Below are positions 8,761 through 18,541 of a DNA stretch of 64,000 nt, one piece after another. This DNA comes from Desulfovibrio mangrovi. GTDB lineage: Bacteria; Desulfobacterota; Desulfovibrionia; Desulfovibrionales; Desulfovibrionaceae. Below the pieces are notes generated by a model. That model was not told the DNA's origin, made no database searches, and saw only the letters and a list, made by a program, of their open reading frames with translations. The position numbers and the translations under genes are program-made. Each line of letters starts with the position of its first letter. The first letter of the stretch is position 1. The stretch lies in NCBI RefSeq assembly GCF_026230175.1, contig NZ_CP104208.1, forward strand, positions 2,418,001-2,482,000, given 5' to 3'.

Positions 8761-10658
8761 TGACCAGACACATTTCTCGTTCGAAGAACCTTTACACCAT
8801 GGCGGCCATCGATCTGGCCTGCTTTGCCGCCGCCCTGCTGTTCTCGTATTGCATCCGCTTCGATTTCAAGATTCCGTCCAGCTACGGGGTGCAATATGCC
8901 GAGCTGTTGCTGCCCGTACTTGCGATCAAGTTCAGCGTCTTCATGACCATGGGCCTTTATCGCGGCATGTGGCGATACACCAGCCTGCATGACGGCTGGA
9001 CGCTGCTGCAGGCCGTGGCCATCCAGTCGTGCATTGTGCTCTTTTTCATTGTCTACGCATACGGGGCGCAGGGATTCCCGCGCTCCGTATTCATTCTCGA
9101 CCCGCTCGTAACCTTTGCCCTGACCGGTGGCATCCGCATGGGCATACGGGCCTATTACAGCATCTTCGCAGACGGCTCCACTCCCTTTGCCACCACCAGA
9201 AGCCTCTTCAAAGCCAGCAGCCGCAAACGTGCCATCATCATCGGCGCGGGGCGGGCAGGCGAGCGCCTTGTCCGAGAACTGCAAGCCGAAACCACGCTCG
9301 GCTATGAAATTCTCGGCTTCATAGACAAGGAGGGCACCCTGCACGGCAGAACCATCCACGGCAAACCGGTGTTCGGCTCGCTGGATGTTCTTGAAGGCAT
9401 TGTGAAGAGTATGCGTGCGGATGAGGCCATCATTGCCCTTACCGAAGCAAGCGGTGAATCCATTCTGGAAATTGCCAACGCATGTAACGAGATTGGCCTT
9501 GCCCACAAGATTCTGCCGTCCATGCACGAAGTGCTGGACTGGAAACGCGGCGTCAAAGCCCTGCGTGAAGTGAACTACCTTGACCTGCTGGGCCGCTCGC
9601 AGATCAATCTGGATACCAGAGCCATTGCCGCCTATCTCGAAGGCCGCACCGTTCTTGTGACCGGATGCGGCGGTTCCATCGGCTCGGAGCTTGTGCGGCA
9701 GATCGTTCGTTTCAATCCGGCCAAGCTCATTCTGGTGGATGCCGGAGAGCATAACCTCTACCAGATTGAAATGGAGCTGCTGCACCGCATCGGCTTCAAA
9801 AATTACGTGACCGTGCTGGGCAACATCCGCGACGGAGAACTCATGAAGGCGGTATTCGAGACGAACAAGCCGCATGCCGTGTTCCATGCCGCCGCGTACA
9901 AGCACGTGCCCATGCTTGAAAGGAACCCGTGGCAGGCCATTCACAACAATATCTTCGGCACCCGCACCATCATGCAGGCAGCCGTGGACGCCGGAGTTGA
10001 ACGCTTTGTCGTGGTTTCCACCGACAAGGCAGTGCGCCCCACCAACGTCATGGGAACCACCAAGCGCATTACCGAACTGCTCATGCAGACCTTCTCAGAT
10101 TCCTCCACGCGCTTCATGGCGGTGCGCTTCGGCAACGTGCTGGGCTCTTCCGGCTCCGTCATTCCGCTGTTCCTGGACCAGATCAGCAAGGGCGGCCCGG
10201 TCACGGTCACCCATCCCGAAGTCACACGCTACTTCATGTCCATTCCCGAAGCAGCACAGCTCATCCTGCAGTGCGGCACCATGGCCCACGGCGGGGAGAC
10301 CTTTGTTCTTGATATGGGCGTCCCCGTCCGCATTGCCGACATGGCCGCAGACCTCATCCGCCTTGCGGGATTTGAACCCGGCAAGGACATAGAGATTACC
10401 TTCACCGGCCTGCGGGAAGGCGAAAAGCTCTATGAAGAATTGATCACCGACGGAGAAGGCATTCTCCGCACGGAACATGACAAGATCATGGTGCTGGGCT
10501 GCTGCGACCTGAAGAACATGGAAACGGGCCGCGAACAGTTCAAGAAGGATCTGGTAGCGCTGGGCAAGGCCGCAGATGCCTATGATCACGAAGGAATCAG
10601 AGCGATACTGCGCCGCATGGTACCGGAATACATACCCGCTGAGCACTCCAGCAATTAA
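8760..10658 (+). CDS. membrane UDP-sugar 4,6-dehydratase (PglF/CapD/FlaA1 family)
   Basis: Predicted inner-membrane enzyme converting UDP-GlcNAc to the 4-keto-6-deoxy sugar. The N-terminal 130 residues contain about four hydrophobic segments. A first Rossmann motif, IIIGAGRAGERL, is near residue 160. The catalytic NAD-binding domain begins with VLVTGCGGSIGSELV near residue 299, followed by HAAAYKHVPMLE, VVVSTDKAVRPTNVMGTTK (the family's TTK in place of YxxxK) and VRFGNVLGSSGSVIP. The start is GTG 8760, which shares its G with the upstream TAG and has GGGAG about 10 bases before it; a start at 8673 would run deep into the aminotransferase gene. Length of 632 residues is normal. No acetyltransferase of the PglD type follows in this window. 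Confidence 0.9.
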
Positions 10659-10697
10659 ACGCAAGCAAGCCTCTCTATCGTGAGTGTGCGCCCGCTC

Positions 10698-10710
10698 AAC
10701 TCATTGAGTT
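10698..10710. promoter_or_regulatory. palindrome and weak promoter upstream of the XRE-cupin gene
   Basis: AACTCA and TGAGTT flank a central T (10698-10710), a possible operator. Downstream, TTGAAC at 10733-10738 and TATACC at 10754-10759 form a weak promoter-like pair with 15-base spacing. Evidence is sequence pattern only. Confidence 0.3.
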
Positions 10711-10801
10711 TTCTGACTTATAGTCTTTGGACTTGAACATTTGGGCATCCTTGTATACCTGTTTTCTACGTTTTCACAACTTTGTCCAATCAGGAGGCGT
10801 C

Positions 10802-11368
10802 ATGTCTGTAGAGAAGCTTGGAGTCCGAGTACGTAAATATCGTGAAGAGCGCAAAATGAGCCGCGAAGAACTGGCTGCCACAGCCGATGTTCAGCTGGCA
10901 GTCATCACCGCGCTTGAAGAGGAAGACCTCTGCCCCTCCATAGCCCCCCTACAGAAGCTGGCCCGCGCCCTTAACGTTCGCCTCGGCACCTTCATGGACG
11001 ATCAGGTTTCCACTGATCCCCTTGTTGTCCGCAAGTCCTCCCGCGAGGCCGACCTGACCATGCAGAAAGCCGGCGACAAGCGCCCTGCCTTCCGTTTCCA
11101 TTCTCTCGGCAAGGGCAAGACCGACCGGAACATGGAGCCCTTCTTCGTGGAAATTTCTCCCGAGCCGGAAGAAGACCGCAAGCTTTCCTCCCATCAGGGC
11201 GAAGAGTTCATCGTGGTGGTTTCCGGTAAGCTGCAGGTCATCTACGGCAAGGAAGAATACATTCTGGAGCCTGGCGACAGCATCTACTACAACTCCATTG
11301 TCCCGCATTACGCCGGTGCCGCCGGAGATGCCCCCGCCGAGATTTACGCCGTCATCTACTATCCCTAG
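10802..11368 (+). CDS. XRE-family transcriptional regulator with cupin sensor domain
   Basis: A 188-residue regulator. Residues 5-60 are a Cro/CI-type helix-turn-helix (KLGVRVRKYREERKMSREEL, then a recognition helix region with VITALEEED). Residues 95-188 form a cupin with HQGEEFIVVVSGKL and LEPGDSIYYNSIVPH, including the histidines expected to hold a metal or ligand. A perfect GGAGG lies 5 bases before the ATG at 10802. The gene is followed after 9 bases by an AMP-forming acyl ligase, so the pair is probably one transcript, with the cupin sensing the ligase substrate or product; that is inference from context. Confidence 0.9.
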   Translation: MSVEKLGVRVRKYREERKMSREELAATADVQLAVITALEEEDLCPSIAPLQKLARALNVRLGTFMDDQVSTDPLVVRKSSREADLTMQKAGDKRPAFRFHSLGKGKTDRNMEPFFVEISPEPEEDRKLSSHQGEEFIVVVSGKLQVIYGKEEYILEPGDSIYYNSIVPHYAGAAGDAPAEIYAVIYYP

Positions 11369-11377
11369 GAACGACCG

Positions 11378-13030
11378 ATGGAACAGTTTGAGATTCGAGA
11401 AAAGACCCTTGGCCAGATTCTTGACGATACCATCGCGAAGTATCCCGACAACGACGCCGTTATCTATGTAGACCGCGACTACCGCCTCACCTACCGCCAG
11501 TTCGGTGCCGTAGTTGACGATCTGGCGCGCGGCCTCATGGCCCTTGGCGTACAGCAGGGGGAAAAGGTGGCTGTATGGTCCACCAACGTTCCCTATTGGG
11601 TGGCGCTGCAGTTCGCCACCGCAAAGATCGGCGCGGTATTGCTCACCATCAACACCAACTACCGCAAGAGCGAACTGCAATACCTGCTTACCCAGTCCGA
11701 GTGCGAAAACCTGTTCATCATGGACGGCTTCCGCGACCACGACTACCTGCAGACAATTTACGACATCATTCCCGAGCTCAAGACCCAGACCCGCGGCAAA
11801 CTGCAGTGCGCAGAACTGCCCAATCTGAAGCGGGTCATGTTCCTTGGCGTGGAAAAGCACCGCGGCATGTATTCCGTGCCCGAGATCATGTCCATGAAGG
11901 CCATGACCTCACAGCAGGAATACCTTGACCGCCAGAAGAGCCTCTCCCCGCATGACGTGGTGAACATGCAATACACCTCCGGCACCACCGGATTCCCCAA
12001 GGGGGTCATGCTCACCCACCTCAGCATCGGCCTGAACGGATACTGGATCGGCAAAAACCAGAACTTCACCAGCAAGGACCGCCTCTGCCTGCCGGTGCCG
12101 CTCTTCCACTGCTTCGGCTGCGTGCTGGGCGTGCTGGCCGCCATCAACCACGGGGCCGCACTGGTTATTCTGGAAAGCTTCAATCCCGTTCACGTCATGG
12201 CCTCTGTGGATCAGGAAAAATGCACCGCCCTCTACGGCGTGCCCACCATGTTCCTTGCCGTGCTTGAGCACAAACTCTTCGACAAGTTTGACTACAGCTC
12301 GCTGCGCACCGGCATCATGGCCGGTTCCGTCTGTCCCGCCCCGCTCATGCGCCGCGTCATCGAAAAGATGAACATGACGGAAATCACCATCTGCTACGGC
12401 CTTACCGAAGCCTCCCCGGTTATGACGCAGACCCTGCCGGACGACAGCTTTGAACGCCGTACCCAGAGCGTGGGCAAGCACATGCCCGGCATTGAGGTGA
12501 AGATCCTCGACCCCGACACCGGCGAGGAATGCCCCAACGGTGTGCAGGGCGAAGTGGTCTGCCGCGGCTACAATGCCATGAAGGGCTACTACAACATGCC
12601 CGAAGCCACGGAAAAGACCATCGACGCAGAAGGCTGGCTCCATTCCGGTGACCTCGGCACCATGGACAAAGACGGCTACGTGGTCATCACCGGCCGCATC
12701 AAGGACATGATCATCCGCGGCGGCGAGAACATCTATCCCCGCGAAATCGAGGAATTCCTCTACGGCATGCCTGCCGTGCAGGATGTACAGGTGGTGGGCG
12801 TGCCCAGCCGCAAGTACGGCGAAGAGGTGGGGGCCTTCATCATCGCGAAACCCGGCTGCGAAGTGTCGCCCGAAGACGTGCGCGACTACTGCCGCGGACA
12901 GATTGCATGGCACAAGGTGCCGCGCTACATCGCATTCGTGAACGAATACCCCATGACCGCCAGCGGCAAGATTCAGAAGTTCAAGCTGCGCGAAATGGCG
13001 GGAGAGCAGTTCCCTGAAGCCATGAAGTAA
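11378..13030 (+). CDS. AMP-forming acyl-CoA synthetase
   Basis: Activates a carboxylic acid as acyl-AMP and then acyl-CoA in the cytosol. The 550-residue protein has the ATP-binding P-loop YTSGTTGFPKGVML near residue 200, CYGLTEASPV, the GWLHSGDLGTMDKDGYVVITGR hinge region and a C-terminal lysine context ASGKIQKFKLRE, all typical of medium/long-chain fatty acid ligases. AGGA lies 6 bases before the ATG. It follows the XRE-cupin gene after 9 bases. Substrate length cannot be told from the sequence. A second ligase of this superfamily is at 21929-23692 and a phenylacetate-ligase-like one at 33425-34717. Confidence 0.93.
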   Translation: MEQFEIREKTLGQILDDTIAKYPDNDAVIYVDRDYRLTYRQFGAVVDDLARGLMALGVQQGEKVAVWSTNVPYWVALQFATAKIGAVLLTINTNYRKSELQYLLTQSECENLFIMDGFRDHDYLQTIYDIIPELKTQTRGKLQCAELPNLKRVMFLGVEKHRGMYSVPEIMSMKAMTSQQEYLDRQKSLSPHDVVNMQYTSGTTGFPKGVMLTHLSIGLNGYWIGKNQNFTSKDRLCLPVPLFHCFGCVLGVLAAINHGAALVILESFNPVHVMASVDQEKCTALYGVPTMFLAVLEHKLFDKFDYSSLRTGIMAGSVCPAPLMRRVIEKMNMTEITICYGLTEASPVMTQTLPDDSFERRTQSVGKHMPGIEVKILDPDTGEECPNGVQGEVVCRGYNAMKGYYNMPEATEKTIDAEGWLHSGDLGTMDKDGYVVITGRIKDMIIRGGENIYPREIEEFLYGMPAVQDVQVVGVPSRKYGEEVGAFIIAKPGCEVSPEDVRDYCRGQIAWHKVPRYIAFVNEYPMTASGKIQKFKLREMAGEQFPEAMK

Positions 13031-13050
13031 TGGCTTGTTGCCTATAATAA

Positions 13051-13084
13051 AAAAGGCGGCCTCGAAAGAGGCCGCCTTTTTTTT
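13051..13084. terminator. bidirectional intrinsic terminator
   Basis: A perfect 13-bp stem (arms 13051-13063 and 13068-13080) with a GAAA tetraloop ends in eight Ts on the plus strand and starts with a run of As, so it serves both convergent genes that flank it. Confidence 0.95.
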
Positions 13085-13117
13085 ATTATCTCCGGGAAAC
13101 CATCAACAGCCCGAAAG

Positions 13118-15424
13118 CTACTTGCTCTCCAGCGGGAGCTGGATGGTGAACGTGGTGCCTCGCCCCACTTCCGCATCCACAGTAAACTGACCGTCATGGT
13201 TGGTGGTAATGATGAAGTAGGACACGGAAAGTCCGAGCCCGGTCCCCTCTCCCACAGCCTTGGTGGTGAAGAAAGGCTCGAACACGCGCTTTCGGGTCTC
13301 TTCATCCATGCCCGGACCGTTATCGGCCACATCAATGCGGGCACGCCCACGCTCGTAGCTGGTGGAAATGACAATCTGAGGCGGGTCTTCCCGCTCTCCG
13401 CGTTCCGCCATGGCCTGCGCGGCATTCTTGAGCAGGTTGAGCAGCACCTGTTCGATTTCCTGCGGCGAACAGACCACCTGCGGCAGCGAGGGCTCATAAT
13501 TCCGTACGATATCTATATGACGGAAGTCATACTTCTTCTTCAAATCATAGTCGTTGGCGGCAAGATCGATGGTTTTGTCTATAAGTTCGCCAAGATGCAC
13601 TGACGTACGTCTTGCCTCGCTGCGGCGGCTGAATTCAAGCATGTTGCTCACGATGTTCGCAGCGCGCCTACCCGACTCATTGATGCCGTCAAGGAAACGG
13701 ATGATGCCGCGATTCTCAAGATAGGTGCGGATGCTTTCAAGAGAGCATCCGGCCTCTTCCGCCGCCTTGTGGTTGGCGGGGAAATCCAGCGAAACTCGGC
13801 GACGGATGTTCTGGGCCCCCTGCAGAATGCCGCCCAGAGGGTTGTTGATTTCGTGTGCCATGCCCGCTGCAAGACCGCCGACAGAGAGCATTTTTTCGGT
13901 CTGCACCATCATTTCCTCAATGCGGAAGCGGTCGGTCACATCATCAAGACGGACAACCGCAGAAAATTCACCGCGGGTCACGACAGGGTAAATGATGATG
14001 TCAAAATATCTGGTCCGCTCGCCTTCGGTAACGGGCTCCTTCTCCATGGCAATGTTGGTGCCGGTGGCAATGGATTCCTTGATGTGCGTAAGCAGCATCT
14101 TGTATCCGGGCAGCACCTCGGCGAAGGAACGGGAATAGGCTTCCGCCGCCAGAATGCCGGTGGCCTCTTCGGCGGTTTTGTTCCACTGGGTGATACGGGC
14201 ATCCTTGTCCACGCTCACGATGATGGAGGGCATGGAGTTGAGGATGTTGTCGAGGGTGTTCTTGGTTTCCCAGAGCTCCCGCTCAGCCAGCTTACGCTGC
14301 GTGATGTCAGTATGGGTACCGGCCATTCGGTAGGGCTCACCGGAGTCATCCCGAACGCAAATGCCGCGGCCCAGAATCCAGCGATATTCGCCGTCCTTGT
14401 GGCGCAGGCGGTATTCAACCTCAAACTGGTCCGTAACGCCGGAAAGATAGTCCTCGTGCGCTCGCAGCACCCTGTCGAGGTCGGCGGGATGCATGCGGCC
14501 TTGCCATTCATCCAGATCGTTGACGATTTCGTTGTCCTGATACCCGATGATGGATTTCCATCTTGGGGAGAAATAGACCTCGTCGGTATTCAGATCCCAG
14601 TCCCAGATGCCGTCGTTGGTCGCTGTAACAACCAGAGAATAACGCTCTTCACTCAGGCGCAGGGCAGCCTCTACCCGTTCACGCTCCCGGATCTGCCCCT
14701 GAAGCTGCCGGTTGATTTCCACCAGCTGCTTTTCGCGCGCCGCCACTTCCTTGGCCATGACGGAAAAATTCTCCGCAATCATGCCCAGTTCGGCATTCTG
14801 GATCACACTGAAATCAAAGCTGAAGTCGCCTCTGGCAACCTGATTCACACCTTCAAGCAGCACTTCCAGCGGACGCCGGAGATAGATGCGCAACAGAATG
14901 CCTGTTGCCACCAGAATAACGCAGAGCACGCCGCCAAGGGCGAGCATGTTCGTGGTGACCAGACGGCCGAGATCACGCTTGTATTCAGAAAGAGAAAGCA
15001 CCACCGTGGCATGCCCGATAATCTCGCCCTCGTACATGACGTCGCGTTCACGGAATACACGCGCGTCCGGGTCATCCTTCTTCACGGAAGAAAAAAGCAC
15101 CTTGCCGAGTGGGTCGAGAATACGCACTTCGTTCACCAGGTCATACTGGGCGAACACGGTGCCGATCTGATCTATGGTACGGGTATCGAAATTCCAGATG
15201 GGAACGGAAAGGATGTCGGAAAGACGTGTGATGTATTCATCAGCCTTTCCTTCAACTTCATTAAGCATTTCCTGCGAGTTGCGCATGTATTGCCACGAAA
15301 GTGTCGAGGCAACAACGAGCAGGATCATGACCATGAGGCTGACGGTCAGGTCTCGCGAAATGGATTTACCTTTGAAGATACTCACGGGAGAGTATGCACT
15401 TTTGGAAATAGCCTTTTCCTGCAT
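13118..15424 (-). CDS. membrane PAS sensor histidine kinase
   Basis: A 768-residue inner-membrane sensor kinase. One membrane segment (LTVSLMVMILLVVASTL) near residue 30, a periplasmic region of about 120 residues, a second segment (LALGGVLCVILVATGILL), a HAMP-like linker, two PAS domains (the first with WDLNTDEVYFSPRW and a PAC tail ending GTHTDITQRK), then a dimerisation domain with His524 in MAHEINNPLGG and an ATPase domain with NLLKNAAQA, DNGPGMDEE and GTGLGLSVSYFI. No receiver domain is attached and no response regulator gene is adjacent, so the partner is unknown. ATG 15424 is preferred because the upstream extension starts at TTG and adds unstructured sequence. It is divergent from ftsY. 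Confidence 0.9.
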   Translation of the reverse strand: MQEKAISKSAYSPVSIFKGKSISRDLTVSLMVMILLVVASTLSWQYMRNSQEMLNEVEGKADEYITRLSDILSVPIWNFDTRTIDQIGTVFAQYDLVNEVRILDPLGKVLFSSVKKDDPDARVFRERDVMYEGEIIGHATVVLSLSEYKRDLGRLVTTNMLALGGVLCVILVATGILLRIYLRRPLEVLLEGVNQVARGDFSFDFSVIQNAELGMIAENFSVMAKEVAAREKQLVEINRQLQGQIRERERVEAALRLSEERYSLVVTATNDGIWDWDLNTDEVYFSPRWKSIIGYQDNEIVNDLDEWQGRMHPADLDRVLRAHEDYLSGVTDQFEVEYRLRHKDGEYRWILGRGICVRDDSGEPYRMAGTHTDITQRKLAERELWETKNTLDNILNSMPSIIVSVDKDARITQWNKTAEEATGILAAEAYSRSFAEVLPGYKMLLTHIKESIATGTNIAMEKEPVTEGERTRYFDIIIYPVVTRGEFSAVVRLDDVTDRFRIEEMMVQTEKMLSVGGLAAGMAHEINNPLGGILQGAQNIRRRVSLDFPANHKAAEEAGCSLESIRTYLENRGIIRFLDGINESGRRAANIVSNMLEFSRRSEARRTSVHLGELIDKTIDLAANDYDLKKKYDFRHIDIVRNYEPSLPQVVCSPQEIEQVLLNLLKNAAQAMAERGEREDPPQIVISTSYERGRARIDVADNGPGMDEETRKRVFEPFFTTKAVGEGTGLGLSVSYFIITTNHDGQFTVDAEVGRGTTFTIQLPLESK

Positions 15425-15742
15425 CGTCCATCCGTTCTGATATAAAACCACACCAAGCGGAGACTCTTCCAATTCCGCGTTGCCTTCCCCAAGTATGCTG
15501 TTGATACCATACAATTGTATAGACTTAAATACTTCAACAGTATTTTTTCCCCGTACGCCGCTGCGTACCTGCTCCCCCCCTAATATGCTCTCCCCGACAG
15601 GAGTTTCCTTTTCCCTCAAGCCGCAACACTTGACTCCGCTGCTGTTCTGGGCAAAAAAACGGGGTTCTTACGCGCACAACGCGCGTGCCATCCTTTCTCT
15701 AACAAGCTGCGTTCCGGCAGCCAGATATACTCGGGAGCACGT

Positions 15743-17221
15743 ATGGGCTTTTTCTCCAAGATCAAGCGGTTATGGTCCGGCGGCAAGGAAGAACCGGTTG
15801 CAACCATTCCGGCGGAAACGCCGGAACAACAGGCTGAGCAAGCCCCGTCTCAGGAGCCTGAACAACCGGCGTCTCAACCTGTCGCACCTGCCGAACCTGT
15901 GGCGCAGGCCCCCGAGCAACCAGAAACTCCCGTTGCCGCCGAGCCCAAGCCCGCCCAGGTCGAACAGCCTGCTGAGCAGGTTGCCGCCCCGGCTGCTGCA
16001 GCTTCCGCAGGCGAAGACAAGCCCCAATGGCAGAAAGATCTGACCGTTGCCCTGCGCAGCGCGGAACCCCGTCTTTCCGTGTGGCTGGAGCACGTGCTCA
16101 AGGGTGTTGAAAAAGCCGACGACTCCCTCTGGGAACGCCTGCGCTTCTTCTTCTCCGCGCTGGACGCTCCTGCAGACGAAGCAGAAAAGTTCATAAGCGC
16201 CTTCATGCGCTGGCTGGACAACATGGAGTACGAATACGTCAACGACTTCCGCTCCGAACTCCAGTACCGCCTTGCGCTTGCTCTGGAGCTGGAAGACGAG
16301 GAAGACGAACGCTCCCGCCTGTTCCTCAAGCTTTCCGAAGGCCTTTCCAAAACCAAGGAACAGATCACCAAGCAGATCGACGGCCTGCTGTCCTCGCACA
16401 GCACCATCAATGAACAGTTCTGGGAAGAGCTGGAAGAAATTCTCATCATGGCCGACGTGGGCTTCGAGCCCACCGTGAAACTGGTGAACCGCCTGCGCGA
16501 ACGCGTGCGCAAATCCGGCTCCAACGATCCCGAACAGTTCAAGTCGCTCATGCGTGAAGAGCTGGAAGACATCTTCAAGATGCCGCCCCGCATCAAGGCC
16601 GTGAACCTGCCCGAAGTGGTGCTCATGGTCGGCGTGAACGGCGTGGGCAAGACCACGACCATTGCCAAGCTGGCCTACCGCGCCCAGATGCAGGGCAAGA
16701 AGGTGCTCATTGCCGCTGGCGACACCTTCCGCGCCGCCGCCATTGAGCAGTTGCAGGTGTGGGCCACCCGCGTGGGCGCCGGTTTCTATGCCAAGGCTCC
16801 CAACTCCGACCCCGCCGCCGTGGCCTATGAAGCCGTGGAACTGGCCGTGAAAGAAGGCTACGACATCCTCTTCGTGGATACTGCGGGCCGCCTGCAGACC
16901 AAGGTGGACCTGATGGCCGAACTGCAGAAGATTCGCAATGTGCTCGGCAAGAAGCACGAAGGCGCTCCGCACCGCACCATTCTGACCATCGACGCCACCA
17001 CCGGCCAGAACGCCCTGTCGCAGACCAAGATCTTCAACGAAGCCTGCAAGCTGGATGAGATCATCCTCACCAAGCTGGACGGCACCGCCAAGGGCGGTAT
17101 CGTGGTTGCCGTGGCCATGGAGTTCGGCATTCCCATCTCCTACATCGGACTCGGCGAAAAAATGGAAGACCTTCGCCCCTTCAACGGCACGGACTTCGCT
17201 TCCGCCCTGCTCGGCAGCTAA
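15743..17221 (+). CDS. ftsY: signal recognition particle receptor FtsY
   Basis: GTPase that docks the SRP-ribosome complex at the inner membrane for cotranslational insertion. The 492-residue protein has an acidic, Pro/Glu/Ala-rich A domain (residues 14-95) after a short amphipathic start MGFFSKIKRLW, then an N domain and the G domain: GVNGVGKTTT near residue 298, DTAGRLQTK near 379, TKLDGTAKGG near 443, and the GLGEKMEDLRPF C-terminus. About 90 extra residues between A and N domains (100-200) form a charged helical stretch. A terminator follows directly, so this is a single gene. Confidence 0.97.
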   Translation: MGFFSKIKRLWSGGKEEPVATIPAETPEQQAEQAPSQEPEQPASQPVAPAEPVAQAPEQPETPVAAEPKPAQVEQPAEQVAAPAAAASAGEDKPQWQKDLTVALRSAEPRLSVWLEHVLKGVEKADDSLWERLRFFFSALDAPADEAEKFISAFMRWLDNMEYEYVNDFRSELQYRLALALELEDEEDERSRLFLKLSEGLSKTKEQITKQIDGLLSSHSTINEQFWEELEEILIMADVGFEPTVKLVNRLRERVRKSGSNDPEQFKSLMREELEDIFKMPPRIKAVNLPEVVLMVGVNGVGKTTTIAKLAYRAQMQGKKVLIAAGDTFRAAAIEQLQVWATRVGAGFYAKAPNSDPAAVAYEAVELAVKEGYDILFVDTAGRLQTKVDLMAELQKIRNVLGKKHEGAPHRTILTIDATTGQNALSQTKIFNEACKLDEIILTKLDGTAKGGIVVAVAMEFGIPISYIGLGEKMEDLRPFNGTDFASALLGS

Positions 17222-17245
17222 GGCTGCGTTACTCTGGAAACACGA

Positions 17246-17274
17246 AAGCCGCGTCATCCCGACGCGGCTTTTTT
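17246..17274 (+). terminator. intrinsic terminator of ftsY
   Basis: Ten-base-pair stem (17246-17255 with 17261-17270), loop ATCCC, then six Ts starting in the stem end. Confidence 0.9.
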
Positions 17275-17300
17275 CTTTCATGAAGATACGGCCAACGCTG

Positions 17301-17762
17301 CTACCGGGCCAGATACAGCGCCCACAGCACTGCGGGCACTGCGATATCCGCAAAAAACACCGGTCCCGCATTACCGGGCTGGGTGTTGCCCCGCGACTTG
17401 ATGTCCGCTGTATGCACAAGGAAGGCCCCTCCCAGAAAAACTGTGGCGAACACGATGGTCGCCAGCCAGAAGCCATCCCTCAACGGGCTGTCACGAAGCT
17501 GAAAACTCAGGAGACCGCACGCGGCTAGAGCCAGATTAGCGAAGGCAATCTCCTTCTGAAAGGGATTGCCTGCAGGCCAGCCGATATATCCGGCGACCTC
17601 ATCGGACTTGAAATAGTGCCCCATGAAGGACCAAAGAGCCCCCAGCCCCACCTTGACACCCAGCAGCCACGCCAGCAGCGTGGCAACGACTGGTACGTCC
17701 GAAGACAGTATATGGACCACGGCCCCCAGAACCGCCGCGACAGCCAGATAGATGACGTACAT
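17301..17762 (-). CDS. small membrane protein, DUF6790-like
   Basis: A 153-residue protein with about four hydrophobic segments (residues 2-20, 28-46, 75-90, 95-115, with another at the C-terminus). The conserved-looking block GYIGWPAGNPFQKEIAFANLA near the middle matches, from memory, the DUF6790 family of unknown function. No signal peptide other than the first membrane helix is seen. Nothing in the neighbourhood indicates a role. Confidence 0.75.
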   Translation of the reverse strand: MYVIYLAVAAVLGAVVHILSSDVPVVATLLAWLLGVKVGLGALWSFMGHYFKSDEVAGYIGWPAGNPFQKEIAFANLALAACGLLSFQLRDSPLRDGFWLATIVFATVFLGGAFLVHTADIKSRGNTQPGNAGPVFFADIAVPAVLWALYLAR

Positions 17763-17827
17763 TGACCAACCTCTTTGCCGTTTTGTTATGACTCCTGTGG
17801 ACCATTATTCATTAAATGGGGGGGGAA

Positions 17828-18466
17828 CTACCCCTTCTCCACAAAGGCAAGATTCCAAACCAGCAATTCCCACTGAGCCAAGGAAAGCCCCAGCCTATCT
17901 GCTACTCTTTTGCAACCTGAAATCACTTCCATATATTTATCTGGATGATCAACCTTGCTCCACGCAACATCTTTCACGCCTGAGTATTCAACTATCAAGC
18001 GATCAACCGGCAAGTGAATAGGCTCTTCTATCGTCTCACTCAGCCAAAGAAACTTCAAGCCGACATTGAAAATCTTCTGTGCAATCCCAAATGTTATACT
18101 ACCATCGATCATACCTGAATGACTCTGCAGAGCTCTTTGCAACAATAAAATTCGATCGATATGCTCTTTATGGCAACCCTTTGGCCCCTCATAAGCGATA
18201 AAATGACTTCGAATAATCTCACAGACATCTTCTTTAGTCTGATTGTATTCTTTTGTGCTTAGATCTTTTTCATATCTTGGCCTATGGACCATGGACGCCC
18301 ACCATCCATTTCGAGCAGCAATCACATAGGGATCGTTTACACTGCTATCCTCGGAAGCTTTCCATTCATTTTCCGATCCCATAAATCGCATAGCAAAATA
18401 GTCATAGTTTAGTAATATATTACTGCTCCCCAAGTACTTAACAGGCAATGCTCTTTTCTGAGTCAT
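17828..18466 (-). CDS. hypothetical protein in AT-rich DNA
   Basis: A 212-residue soluble protein of unknown function. The DNA is clearly richer in A and T than its neighbours and uses AT-ending codons, suggesting recent transfer. A strong site (AGGAGG) lies 5 bases before the ATG, so translation is likely. A central block, FGIAQKIFNVGLKFLWL followed by HLPVDRLIVE, resembles a motif I remember from a scattered family of uncharacterised proteins (G-x-x-Q-K-x-x-N then P-x-D-R); this is not a confirmed match. No mobile-element gene adjoins it. Confidence 0.7.
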   Translation of the reverse strand: MTQKRALPVKYLGSSNILLNYDYFAMRFMGSENEWKASEDSSVNDPYVIAARNGWWASMVHRPRYEKDLSTKEYNQTKEDVCEIIRSHFIAYEGPKGCHKEHIDRILLLQRALQSHSGMIDGSITFGIAQKIFNVGLKFLWLSETIEEPIHLPVDRLIVEYSGVKDVAWSKVDHPDKYMEVISGCKRVADRLGLSLAQWELLVWNLAFVEKG

Positions 18467-18541
18467 AGCGCCCTCCTTTCATCCCATATATTGAATGGAG
18501 GATACTTATACACAGATACAAACAAACACAATAATCATCTG

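Noticed and set aside
15770-17476. Long open frame antisense to ftsY
   Set aside because: It mirrors the GC-rich codon pattern of ftsY, has no ribosome binding site and no family similarity; ftsY is certain.
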